Origin: Planctomycetia bacterium
Lineage (GTDB): Bacteria; Planctomycetota; Phycisphaerae; Phycisphaerales; SM1A02
DNA: 64,000 nt
NCBI GenBank assembly: GCA_005790605.1
Contig: SXUI01000058.1
Location: 27,975-91,974 of the forward strand
Reading direction: 5' to 3'
Part shown: positions 27,789-37,000 of the stretch, one piece after another
Layout: each line of letters begins with the position of its first letter
How positions within the stretch are numbered: the stretch's first letter is position 1
The notes under the pieces: model-generated
Databases searched by the model: none
The model's input: only the letters and a program-made list of their open reading frames with translations
What the model was told of the DNA's origin: nothing
Made by a program: the position numbers and the translations under genes

Positions 27789-29253
27789 GAAGTATTGAGA
27801 GGTCTGCTGCGCCCACCACGGCGTCACCATTGAGATCTGCGCGAAGACCGAACCCACCGTTTCCCCACATATCAAGCAAGATGGTGAGATCGGCCGCGCC
27901 GACACGAAGGTCTGCGTTCAGATCAGCGAGTCGCGGTGCAACACCAGCGACCGACGTCGCTCCGTGTGCACTAACTCGCGCGGTTCCAAGTCGACCGGCG
28001 TAGTTTGGGTTCGTCGTGTCTGGATTGGGGCCGGTCGATCCAAGGACTGCTTTGACTTCTTGCGCAATCAACTCGTTGGGAACGAGCTCATCGGGCCAAG
28101 TTGGATGCTGTGCTCGGACGAGCGCGGCTGTACCTGCGACAAACGCGGAGGCGAAACTGCTCCCTTCCCACACGGCGATTCCATTGGGCACTGGTCCGAT
28201 GACTGAAAACTGCGCACTCGGCGCGCCATCGACAAGCATGGAACGGCCGGGCGCAGACAGATCCAGTTTTTCACCAAAACTCGAGAACGGAGCCTTCACA
28301 TCTATCCAGTCAAGTGCAGCGACACCGATGCATGCCTCATCCGACGCAGGGAATTCGCGCGGGTCCTCTGCATCACGATTGCCTGCCGCGGCGATGACGA
28401 CAGCGCCGTTCTGCACAGCAAGCTCCACCATGCTTTGCACGGCGGCAGAGTGATAGTCCGAGCCAAGGCTAAGATTGATGACATGCGCTCCATGACTCGA
28501 CGCAAACTGCAAGGCTTTCGCGGTCCGGAAGTTTGAGGTTATGCCATCACTGTTGAGCACTCGGATCGGGAGGATCAACGCTTCAGGTGCAACCCAGTGC
28601 ATGAGACCAGCAACGAATGTTCCGTGACCAACCTGTTCATCAATCAATCCATCGCCATCATCGTCAACACCATTGCCGATATCGGCGAGCGGCTCTCCAG
28701 GGGCCATACTGACGCCCCACTGTGCAACTCTTCCGCCGAGCGCCGGGTGTGAAGGCGTGATTCCGCCATCAATGATCGCGATGACGACGCCGGCGCCCAT
28801 GGATCGCTGCCACGCAGCGTCGAGACCCAAGAGATCTCGCGCGTACTGATTCTCAAGTGCGAGGTCATTGATTGGAAGGCTTGAAAGCCAGAGCGACCCC
28901 GTGCGTCCCTCTCCACTTGAACCTTCGTAATCCAGTTCGCCACTTTGAAGTTCACCTGCGAGAACTGCGTTCTCAAGGAAGAGTTCAACCTCAGCCGTGG
29001 AATGTCCTCTCGGAAGGATGTATCCGAGGAGTTCCCATCCCGTGGTTGGAATGCTGTCAACGGAAATCGGTGCGCCGAACTGCGCCGAAAAGGAGGCAAC
29101 GAAGCGCGCGCGTTGCTTTGCGCTCAGCGTTTCAATCACCATCCGGCCAGGAATGAGCGGATCCTCAGCCGCAGCGACTTGCGCGAGGGCGGCGCATGTG
29201 AAGACGACGACCGCTCGGGATTTCAAGGACAGGGAAAACTTGCTCAGAGACAT
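27769..29253 (-). CDS. secreted S8 subtilisin-like protease with C-terminal dockerin-like pair
   Basis: 494 residues from ATG 29253. A signal peptide ends near residue 30 (QVAAAE). A propeptide-like region spans about 31-135. The S8 domain has Asp162 (AIIDGG), His210 (GHGTFVAG) and Ser366 (GSSFASA), with the oxyanion Asn in AAAGNRDAED. An Asp-rich calcium-type loop (DIGNGVDDDGDGLIDEQ) precedes the His. Residues 443-494 form two dockerin-like loops (ADLNADLRVGAADLTILL and ADLNGDAVVGAADLSILL). It is the last gene of the sigma/CHAT operon, 7 nt after the CHAT stop. Target proteins are unknown. Confidence 0.92.
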   Translation of the reverse strand: MSLSKFSLSLKSRAVVVFTCAALAQVAAAEDPLIPGRMVIETLSAKQRARFVASFSAQFGAPISVDSIPTTGWELLGYILPRGHSTAEVELFLENAVLAGELQSGELDYEGSSGEGRTGSLWLSSLPINDLALENQYARDLLGLDAAWQRSMGAGVVIAIIDGGITPSHPALGGRVAQWGVSMAPGEPLADIGNGVDDDGDGLIDEQVGHGTFVAGLMHWVAPEALILPIRVLNSDGITSNFRTAKALQFASSHGAHVINLSLGSDYHSAAVQSMVELAVQNGAVVIAAAGNRDAEDPREFPASDEACIGVAALDWIDVKAPFSSFGEKLDLSAPGRSMLVDGAPSAQFSVIGPVPNGIAVWEGSSFASAFVAGTAALVRAQHPTWPDELVPNELIAQEVKAVLGSTGPNPDTTNPNYAGRLGTARVSAHGATSVAGVAPRLADLNADLRVGAADLTILLDMWGNGGFGLRADLNGDAVVGAADLSILLSGWNE

Positions 29254-29260
29254 TGTTCGC

Positions 29261-32131
29261 TCACGATCTTGATCCAATCACAGGGGTTTCACCTGTTGTT
29301 GCGAGACCAAGGAGCGCGAAGGGCGCCCACATGGGAAGTTGTACGCCGGATGCCCGTGCGCGCAATAGAGAATCTCGAAGCGCAGAACAATCTGCGTCGA
29401 CGAGCGACGCGCCCGCTCGAATCGCCACCGTTCTCAGACGATGGAAATCCTTTTGGATCTCCATCGTCTCGGGATCCGAGGCAGACCAATGGCTCACAAG
29501 GAGGCGGTGTGCCCCAGCCGCGATGAACGCGCGTGCAAGTCCATTGAGTTCATCGCCAGCTTCCACAGCGTGTCTTCCGGTTTCACACGCGGAGAGCACG
29601 ACGAGCTCGGCGTCGAGATGGAGCGAGAGAATGTCGCGAACAGGAAACCACCGATCTGCAAGCCGGAGTCCGCTTGCAGACGGCAATGAGTCGACGAATC
29701 GGCCGTGACACGCAACATGAATGATGGGGCGGTTCGAACATGCGTCTGCAAACTCCGATGCAGTTGCAGAGGCGCCAGCCAAAACATCGCAACCACCACA
29801 AAGGTCTCGCAACGCGGCCGCGACGAATTCGCCCTCTTGTGTAATCAGAGGCGCGCGGGCATCCGCAACGGCGACGACGAGTGGGTGCCTGGATTGGAGC
29901 TCCTGTTGAGGTCTCGCTCGGCCCAGTGCGACGCTCGCACAAGGAGCTGACATCACTTCGAACTGCTCAATGAGGTGTGCCCCGGCGACGACGAGCGCTG
30001 CAAACGGAAGAGCGTGGAGCGATCCATGAGGAACGATGATGAGGCGCGTTACTCCACCTAGTTGCTCGAAGACAGGAGAGACGAGGATTTCGCCAAGTGT
30101 CGTCAGCAGCTGGTGCGCAGCGTTGTTGTGGCGTGCTTGCTCCCGAGGCGTTGAAGGCCGCGCGCCGCGGCGGAGATGGAACGTGAGGCGTGACACCAGT
30201 TCGTCCGCAGCTGTCATGGACGCAAGCGCTCTCGTGACGGAGAGTCCGCGCTCAGTCGCAACAAAGACGATCAACTCATCCCCGATAGAGAAGTACTCGA
30301 TCAACGCCGCTTGCGAAGGGACGCGTGCGAGAATCGAGGCAATGGGCACGGGCGTCGCAAACACACCTCGCAGTCCGCCGGTAGATTGATCAGAGAGGCG
30401 TCCATACTGCGCTTCGATCTCGCGAATCTCACTGACAAGGCTCGATGCACCGCGCCGGGTTCCGGGTTGTGATCCGCGAAAATCCGCTGCGTACAGCGCG
30501 TTGAGTTTGGCGCGTAGGGCATGGAGTCCTTGCGCAGTTTCAGACTGTTCTGGGCTCTTAACTCGATCAACAGAACGAATCATGGCGTCAAGCAGCGCGC
30601 GCGACTTCGCTTGCTCTACGACTTCAAGCGCGCGAGCGCGCGAGCCATTATCTCCAAGCGAGAGAAGATCAAGAGCAAGGTCTTCGTACGGTCGAAGGCG
30701 GCTCCCTAACCATCCCGCTCTATACCGATCCGAGACGAGTGTGCCACGGACGCGCTCGACAGCGCGCACCGCCTGCTCAAGCAGCGCGATGGAGGCCCGG
30801 GCTCCGTCGATCCCTCGCACGACATCGGCGAGCGCGATGAGCGCATCTGCTTCGAGCACCGAGGTACCAGATTCTCGCGCGAGTTCAACTGCTCGCTGCG
30901 CAACTACCCGCGCATTCGACATGTCTCCCATTCTTCGCAGCGCATCCGCGTGAATGACAAGTGCTCGCGCGCGCTCACTGCTTACAACTCGATCATCTTC
31001 TAACACCAGATTGATGGTGTTCGTTGCTTCTGAGTATTCGCCACGAAGGAGAAGCAGCACAGCGCGCGTGAGAGCAGCTTCGCGCAATGATCGCGTGTCT
31101 TGATTACGCGCGAGTTCTTCGAAGGCTGCGAGAAGGACCGCGTCAGCCTCCGCGAGTTGTACGAGAGATAAGTGAACTCGCGCCATCGCGATCGAAGCGC
31201 GAACTCGCTCGGAGGACAACTTGAGCTGAGTCGCTTGCTCCAGTGCTTGCGAGAGGCCCGTAACACCCTCCGCAATCGCGCCGATCGAAACATGGAGCTC
31301 CGCTTCTTCGATTTCAAGCCGAATCCGGTGCGCCGCCGCTGATTCTGGGAGAAGCGCGCGGGCTGAGCGATACGCGTCGAGTGCATCTTGTATGCGTCCC
31401 TCTCGCGCATAGAGATCACCAGCGTTTCCTTGCACAACAGCGAGCGCCATCGTTGCTGGGGTTCCCGTGAGCAACGAAGTTGCGGTTTGGAAGGCTCGTT
31501 CCGCTTGGGCGAACTCATCGAGATAGACGAAGTTCTCACCAAGCGCGTTCTGAATGAAACCCGAAGGGATGCGATCTGCGCGGAGCTCTGGTTCTGCGGC
31601 GCGAAGACGCGTCACCGCCGCCTCATGCTCGCCTCGTGCCTTATGGATATTGGCGAGGTTGAGATCCGCCCGTGCTGCCGCCACGAGCTCGTTTGCTTGC
31701 GCGAGCGCGTTTCGCGCAGCAGAGCCGATGCGAAGCGCATCTTCGGTCCGCCCCAGCATCGTCCGCGCTGCAAGAGACGCAACAAGAGCGCGCGCGCCGT
31801 CCACAACGAATCCGTGGGCTTCTGCGATCTGCGCGGCATCCTCCGCGACGGCGATCGCTTCTTCAGCGCGTCCACCGGAGGTTAACGCCATCGCGGTTGC
31901 ACGCCGCGCGCGAACTCCGGCGCGAACTGCGGCGACCGTTTGTGCGACTTCGATGAGCACATTTCCCGCGTGGATGGCGTCGGCAGGATTCGTCGACGCC
32001 AGGAGTTCGACCTGATCGCCCATCGCAAACAGCGCAGAGTCCCGTTCGCCGCAACGCGTGATCGACTCGAGCCGCTGTTCGGGCGACTGGGCAATCCAGC
32101 GTGCGAGATGCATTGGCGGGGGGTTCGACAC
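29261..32131 (-). CDS. TPR-CHAT domain protein (caspase-like protease)
   Basis: 956 residues from GTG 32131 (ATG at 32113 is an alternative). About 600 residues of TPR-like helical pairs recur (for example AYRSARALLPES, ARAVELARESG-like units). The C-terminal CHAT domain begins near ALIEYFSIGDELIVFV. The catalytic dyad is intact: His809 in HVACHG and Cys849 in LSACETG. CHAT proteins are caspase/separase-like cysteine proteases that often cleave partner proteins on activation. No signal peptide, so cytoplasmic. It follows the 185-residue small protein by 3 nt and precedes the subtilase by 7 nt. Substrate inferred to be an operon partner, not shown. Confidence 0.92.
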   Translation of the reverse strand: MSNPPPMHLARWIAQSPEQRLESITRCGERDSALFAMGDQVELLASTNPADAIHAGNVLIEVAQTVAAVRAGVRARRATAMALTSGGRAEEAIAVAEDAAQIAEAHGFVVDGARALVASLAARTMLGRTEDALRIGSAARNALAQANELVAAARADLNLANIHKARGEHEAAVTRLRAAEPELRADRIPSGFIQNALGENFVYLDEFAQAERAFQTATSLLTGTPATMALAVVQGNAGDLYAREGRIQDALDAYRSARALLPESAAAHRIRLEIEEAELHVSIGAIAEGVTGLSQALEQATQLKLSSERVRASIAMARVHLSLVQLAEADAVLLAAFEELARNQDTRSLREAALTRAVLLLLRGEYSEATNTINLVLEDDRVVSSERARALVIHADALRRMGDMSNARVVAQRAVELARESGTSVLEADALIALADVVRGIDGARASIALLEQAVRAVERVRGTLVSDRYRAGWLGSRLRPYEDLALDLLSLGDNGSRARALEVVEQAKSRALLDAMIRSVDRVKSPEQSETAQGLHALRAKLNALYAADFRGSQPGTRRGASSLVSEIREIEAQYGRLSDQSTGGLRGVFATPVPIASILARVPSQAALIEYFSIGDELIVFVATERGLSVTRALASMTAADELVSRLTFHLRRGARPSTPREQARHNNAAHQLLTTLGEILVSPVFEQLGGVTRLIIVPHGSLHALPFAALVVAGAHLIEQFEVMSAPCASVALGRARPQQELQSRHPLVVAVADARAPLITQEGEFVAAALRDLCGGCDVLAGASATASEFADACSNRPIIHVACHGRFVDSLPSASGLRLADRWFPVRDILSLHLDAELVVLSACETGRHAVEAGDELNGLARAFIAAGAHRLLVSHWSASDPETMEIQKDFHRLRTVAIRAGASLVDADCSALRDSLLRARASGVQLPMWAPFALLGLATTGETPVIGSRS

Positions 32132-32134
32132 GGC

Positions 32135-32692
32135 TCATCCGATCGTGAGTGGAATGAGTGTGGGCGGCCTGTCGGTGGAAATCGCAATCTGCCAACTGCC
32201 CTTGGTGAGCGAAAGCGAGAAGGTTCCCGCTTCGTCTGTTGTAGTCGAGATCGCGGTGGCTGAGAGTGCACAGAAGCATCGCAGGCGAGCGTCGACATAT
32301 GGATCGCCGTGGAGGTCAAGGACCTCGCCAATCACACGGGTGTGCCCAGCCATGGCCTGCGCGAGTTCGACACGCACGAGCAGAGAGGGCGTCTCAAACT
32401 GCAGTTCACTCACGATTGCATCATCACGAAGTCCAATCAACGCAAGATCGGGTTCCGGATGGACGAGTCGAGCAAGCGTTGCGCCGAGTGCGCGTACGAG
32501 GTCATCGAGCGTGAGAATGCTTGCGTGCGCAGTGGCAAGCGCGGGAGCGAGGTTCCTGCCTAACTGGAGTGCTCGGGCGAGGGCGCTCTCGGGTGGTTCA
32601 TTGAGAGCGTCGCATTGCAACAAAGATAGAACGCCCTCGGTGTCTTCCACGGTGGCGATCGGCCGTCGAAATGGAGGCGGGACTGCACTCAT
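32135..32692 (-). CDS. small CHAT-associated protein with C-terminal beta-sandwich
   Basis: 185 residues from ATG 32692. The first 105 residues look helical. The remainder resembles the carboxypeptidase-regulatory-like beta domain seen in small proteins placed between ECF sigma factors and CHAT proteins: GEVLDLHGDPYVDARLR followed by TTTDEAGTFSLSLTKGSW. No anti-sigma zinc motif (HxxxCxxC) and no membrane segment are seen. By position it is a candidate regulator of sigma or a substrate of the CHAT protease. Function is inference; the gene itself is well supported by coding character and tight spacing. Confidence 0.8.
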   Translation of the reverse strand: MSAVPPPFRRPIATVEDTEGVLSLLQCDALNEPPESALARALQLGRNLAPALATAHASILTLDDLVRALGATLARLVHPEPDLALIGLRDDAIVSELQFETPSLLVRVELAQAMAGHTRVIGEVLDLHGDPYVDARLRCFCALSATAISTTTDEAGTFSLSLTKGSWQIAISTDRPPTLIPLTIG

Positions 32693-32768
32693 ACAGTTGA
32701 GAGAGCCTAGGAGACGCGGTCCGAATACCGAGACTTGGCAAGTCGAAAGGAATAAATCTTGTTCGCGG

Positions 32769-33326
32769 TCAGAATCCCGAACCCTGCAAGATCGGTGTGA
32801 GTTTCTCGAGGCAGCGCTGGCGGGTTGGACCAATCGATCCAATGCGCATGCCGAGGCGCTCGCCTATGGCCGCGTAACTGGGCTCACCTGAGCACGCATA
32901 AAGTGCTTCAAGCAACTCTCGGCAGCGGCCACCAAGGCGCTCAAGCGCGTCCCGAACGAGTTGCCGGTCTCCTTCAAGTTGCACATCTGAGTCGGGATTC
33001 GCGCCTGAGGTTGCATCCCCTGCCACTTCTTCCGTGAGTGCGGCGTGGGCACTTCCGCTTGTCTTTGCTGAGATTCGCCAACAAACACGGCGAGTTGTCG
33101 TCATGAGCCACGCTGCAAGTCGGTCTGATTCGCGTAGTTGCGGCAAAGATTGAAGGAGCGCCAGAAAGACCTGTTGGAACGCATCCTCTCCATCGTCTGG
33201 GCTTAGATTGGTCTTTCGAATCACGCTCCAAACGAGGCGTCGGTAGCGCTCAACAAGGTCGGACCACGCGAATTGGTCGCCATTGAGGCAAGCGCGGACG
33301 AGAGATGGATCGTCATGGAAGCGCAT
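32769..33326 (-). CDS. ECF-type sigma factor of the CHAT operon
   Basis: 185 residues from ATG 33326, with AAGGG about 10 nt upstream. Region 2 shows LVERYRRLVWSVIRKTNLSPDD and EDAFQQVFLALLQSL (the DAxDxxQxxF-like element). Region 4 shows SYAAIGERLGMRIGSIGPTRQRCLEKL, the helix-turn-helix that reads -35 DNA. It heads a four-gene operon with the CHAT protein and the subtilase, and faces a second ECF sigma gene across 113 nt. No classical anti-sigma factor lies in the operon. Confidence 0.9.
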   Translation of the reverse strand: MRFHDDPSLVRACLNGDQFAWSDLVERYRRLVWSVIRKTNLSPDDGEDAFQQVFLALLQSLPQLRESDRLAAWLMTTTRRVCWRISAKTSGSAHAALTEEVAGDATSGANPDSDVQLEGDRQLVRDALERLGGRCRELLEALYACSGEPSYAAIGERLGMRIGSIGPTRQRCLEKLTPILQGSGF

Positions 33327-33439
33327 CTTGCAGAGCCCTTGACGCCTCAGCGTACCGCAGCGGCACCAATGACCAAATCGAAGCGCAGGGAAATCGAGAA
33401 ATCTGCAACCCACCCTGAGACAGCGGACAATCGTTTCTC
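33327..33439. promoter_or_regulatory. 113-nt intergenic region between divergent ECF sigma genes
   Basis: Both sigma genes start at its edges, so promoters for both operons must lie within it or in the gene starts. No clear ECF-type -35 or -10 pair could be identified by eye. Confidence 0.4.
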
Positions 33440-34009
33440 ATGGACTCTCGCGTGACAGACGATTGCCAGGACCTTGCCGCACTCAACGAAGGCGACCCCG
33501 ACGCGGGGCGACGGTTATACGACCGCCACTCGCCACTCATTCTCTCGTTGTGTCGAAGTGGGATTCCAAGTCGTTCGATCGATGACGCTGAAGAAGCAAT
33601 GCAGGAGACCTTTCTGCGTGCGTTTCGAGAGCGTCGCGATGTGACCGACTGTCGAGGATTTCGAGCTTGGATCTGCGGGATTGCACGATTCGTGTGTAGC
33701 GAGCGCCGTGCAGCTTGGCTTCGTCGTAAGCGCGATCCGGAGACAGGCATGCAGAACGAGATCCGCCGTGCACCCGAGAGCCCAAGTGCCTCACTCGAAA
33801 GGCAAGAAACCTCCGCACTCTTAAGTGCGGCGATCGACGCATTGCCTGCCGACGAGCGACTTGCGCTTCACTTGTTTTACATCGAACGCGATCCAGTCGA
33901 CGCAGCCAAGCGCGCACTCGGGGTTTCCCGTCCAACTTTTTATCGACTCGTCGCAAAGGCGCGCGAGCTTCTCGCTATTCGCCTTGCAACGGAAGGAGTT
34001 CAACGATGA
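33440..34009 (+). CDS. ECF-type sigma factor
   Basis: 189 residues. Region 2 contains LYDRHSPLILSLCRSG, DDAEEAMQETFLRAF and a WICGIARFVCSERR segment. Region 4 contains ALPADERLALHLFYIE and DAAKRALGVSRPTFYRLVAKARE, a helix-turn-helix. The stop overlaps the ATG of the VIT/vWA gene (ATGA), so the two are translationally coupled. The partner probably carries the anti-sigma function, since its N-terminus is a short cytoplasmic segment before a membrane helix. Confidence 0.9.
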   Translation: MDSRVTDDCQDLAALNEGDPDAGRRLYDRHSPLILSLCRSGIPSRSIDDAEEAMQETFLRAFRERRDVTDCRGFRAWICGIARFVCSERRAAWLRRKRDPETGMQNEIRRAPESPSASLERQETSALLSAAIDALPADERLALHLFYIERDPVDAAKRALGVSRPTFYRLVAKARELLAIRLATEGVQR

Positions 34010-37000
34010 GGTCTTTACAACGCAATCCTGAAGGTCGCGATCTGGTGAGTGGAGATGGTGACCTCCACGCCTTGCCACCCCATCCGCTTGATGGCGCACT
34101 TCGCGAGTGGCACGATGAGAATCGCGCTCGCGCCGAGGCGCTTCGTGACGAGACGCTCGCCGCTGCACGAACCGCAGGCGCGCTTCACCCAACCCCGCTT
34201 CGACTTCACCGAGCGACGCACTCGCGTGGATGGATCCCGCGACTGGTGGCTGCTGCTGCGCTTCTTGCCACGATGGTCACACTTGGCATTCTCTTCAGTG
34301 AAACCAGCCAAAAGTCAGCGTTCGCCCAAGGCGGGATGGTTCTTGTTCCAGAGGGAGGCGAACTGAGCGCGTTCGACGAGCATGGCTCCACGCTAGGACC
34401 ATGTCCGCTCCAACATACCGATGTCGTGGCCGAGGCGAGCGGACCATTTGTTCGCACTGTGATCGAACAGGTGTATTCGAATCCGTATCCAGGGACGATT
34501 GAAGCGCTCTACACCTTTCCACTTTCAAACGCCGCTGCAGTCGATCGCATGACCATGATTGTTCGAGGGCCGAGTGGCGAGATCGTGGTCGAGAGTGAAG
34601 TGAAGGAACGAAACGCGGCTCGCATGATGTACGAAGCTGCGCGCGAGTCTGGTTATGTCGCGAGCTTGCTTGAGCAAGAGCGGCCAAACATCTTCACGCA
34701 GTCGGTTGCAAACATCGAACCCGGCGCGACCGTGCGCATTCGTATCGCGACCGTGGAGCTCGTGCAGCGTCGGGATGGCGTGTACTCATGGAGTTTTCCA
34801 ACCGTCGTTGGACCTCGGTACATCCCAGGCCGTGCAGAATCGGTACCCGCCTTGCCAGAAGGCTTTCAAGTTCGTGAGGGCGTTGTGCTCCGCGCTCCGG
34901 CAGCGATTGAAACGAAAGATGGCTGCTTCATTCCCGCGCCAAGACTGCTTGAACTCATGACTGCAGCAATCCCTCTTCGCACGCCCGATGGCGCGCGATT
35001 TGATGTCGTCATGCAGTCGGGTGAGCCGTGGCGGTTTGATGCGAAGTACGGCAACGGCAGCACCGAACACGGATCGCTCTGGCAGAGCGGCGTTGGCGAG
35101 ATCAATGGTCGTTGGTTCTTTGCGAAGCTTGATGTCAATCCAGGAACAGGATTCTCGGGGAACACTGATCAAGTTCCTGATGCCGCGCGGATTACTCCGA
35201 TGCCAGTGCATCCCACGGAGCGTGCTGGTCACGACCTCTCGATTCGGGTGAACCTCGATTCGGGTGGCGCGGCGTTCAAGAGCGTCGAGAGCACCCAACA
35301 TCAGATTGATGTCGTGCAATCGACACCCACGCGTCGCGAAGTGAAGCTCTCTGGCGGGTCCACTATTCCAAACAAAGACTTCATTCTCTCGTGGCAAGTG
35401 GACAACGCGTCGGTTGAGCCGGCGTTCTTTGCACATGTGAATGCGGAGGGATCAGGGCCACGACCTCAAGAGACGAAGGGAGGCTATTTCCTGCTCATGC
35501 TCGAGCCTCCCGCGCGCGTGGCAACCACAGAAGTGCGACCTCGCGAACTTATCTTCGTGCTCGACACCTCTGGTTCGATGAATGGTTTCCCGATCGAGAA
35601 GGCGAAGGAGGTCATCAACAAGGCGATTGCAAAGATGCGCCCGACCGACACCTTCAATGTCATCACCTTCGCGGGAGACACTCGCGTTCTGTGGAGCGAA
35701 CCGAAGATTGCGTCCATTGAAAACATTGCTGCCGCGCAAGCGATGATTGAGCGGCAAGAGGGCGGTGGCGGCACAGAGATGATGCAAGCGATCAACACCG
35801 CGCTCATCCAACCGGGGCGTAGCGCGCTGGAGCCATCGAGGTTGCTTGATCTCCCGGCGGACGGTCGTGTCGTGAAAGTTGCGGTGAAGAGCGACGCTCT
35901 TGATGTGAAGAGCATCCAACTCGCGGGCGGCCAGACCATTCCTGTTGAACTCGCGGTTGCGATGCCCGCGGCCAACGGCAAGACGTTCCTTCTTGAGGGC
36001 CGATGGTTGACAAAGGAGACAACGCGCGTCTTTGCAATCGATCGAGCGGAGTTCCAACAAGAGGATGCTCGCTCCCGGTATGTGATGTTCTTGACGGATG
36101 CGTATGTTGGTAATGATCAAGCGGTGATTGCCTCGATTCGTGACAATGCGCGCGCGAGTCGCGTCTTCAGTCTGGGCATTGGAACGAGCGTGAATCGGTT
36201 TCTCATTGAAGAAATGGCTCGCGCTGGCAATGGCGCGAGTGATGTGGTGACGCTCGCAGAAGACGCGGATGCCGCAGTGGAACGATTCGTTCGCCGAATT
36301 GAGAATCCCGTGCTCACCGATGTGGAAGTTTCATTTGATCCTGCACTTGGCGCCACGGCGATTCTGCCTGGCGGAGGCGTGCTCCCAGACTTGTTCGATC
36401 AGTCGCCACTCGTTGTGCTCGGACGATTCGACGGCAACGGCAAGGCCGCGAAGGGCGAGGCGATTGTTCGTGGCAGAACTGGAGCGGGCGCGTGGGAGAA
36501 GAAGATCGCCGTAGAGTTTCCAGCGAATCAACCTGCGCACGATGTCGTGCAGACACTCTGGGCTCGCGCGAAAGTCGATGACCTGTTGCTTCCACACATG
36601 GCCGCCGTTGAATGCGAGTCACTCGACCCGAAGATTCAGCGTCAGGTTGTGCAACTTGGCGAGTCGTTTCACATCGCAACGCGGTACACAAGTTTCGTTG
36701 CAGTCGAGAAGAGCCGCGTGACAGTCGGTGGGAGGTCGATGCTTGTTGTCGTTCCCATCGAGCTACCCGAGGGAACGAGTTGGGCCGGTTGCTTTGGCGA
36801 GGGCGTGCGGAATGTCACTCCTGCGCAGTTGGGCGTGGCAGTCGATTGGTTCAGCACGCCTTCGCCGAACGATGTTGGCGGCGCTGCACACGAGAGCCGC
36901 TTTGCCGAGGCAACGCGCAAGCTCGATGAACTATCAGCACTTATGTTTGTGGCGGAGGACGCGACACGCGAAGAGAGTGTTGACGGGTTGAGCGCAGTTG

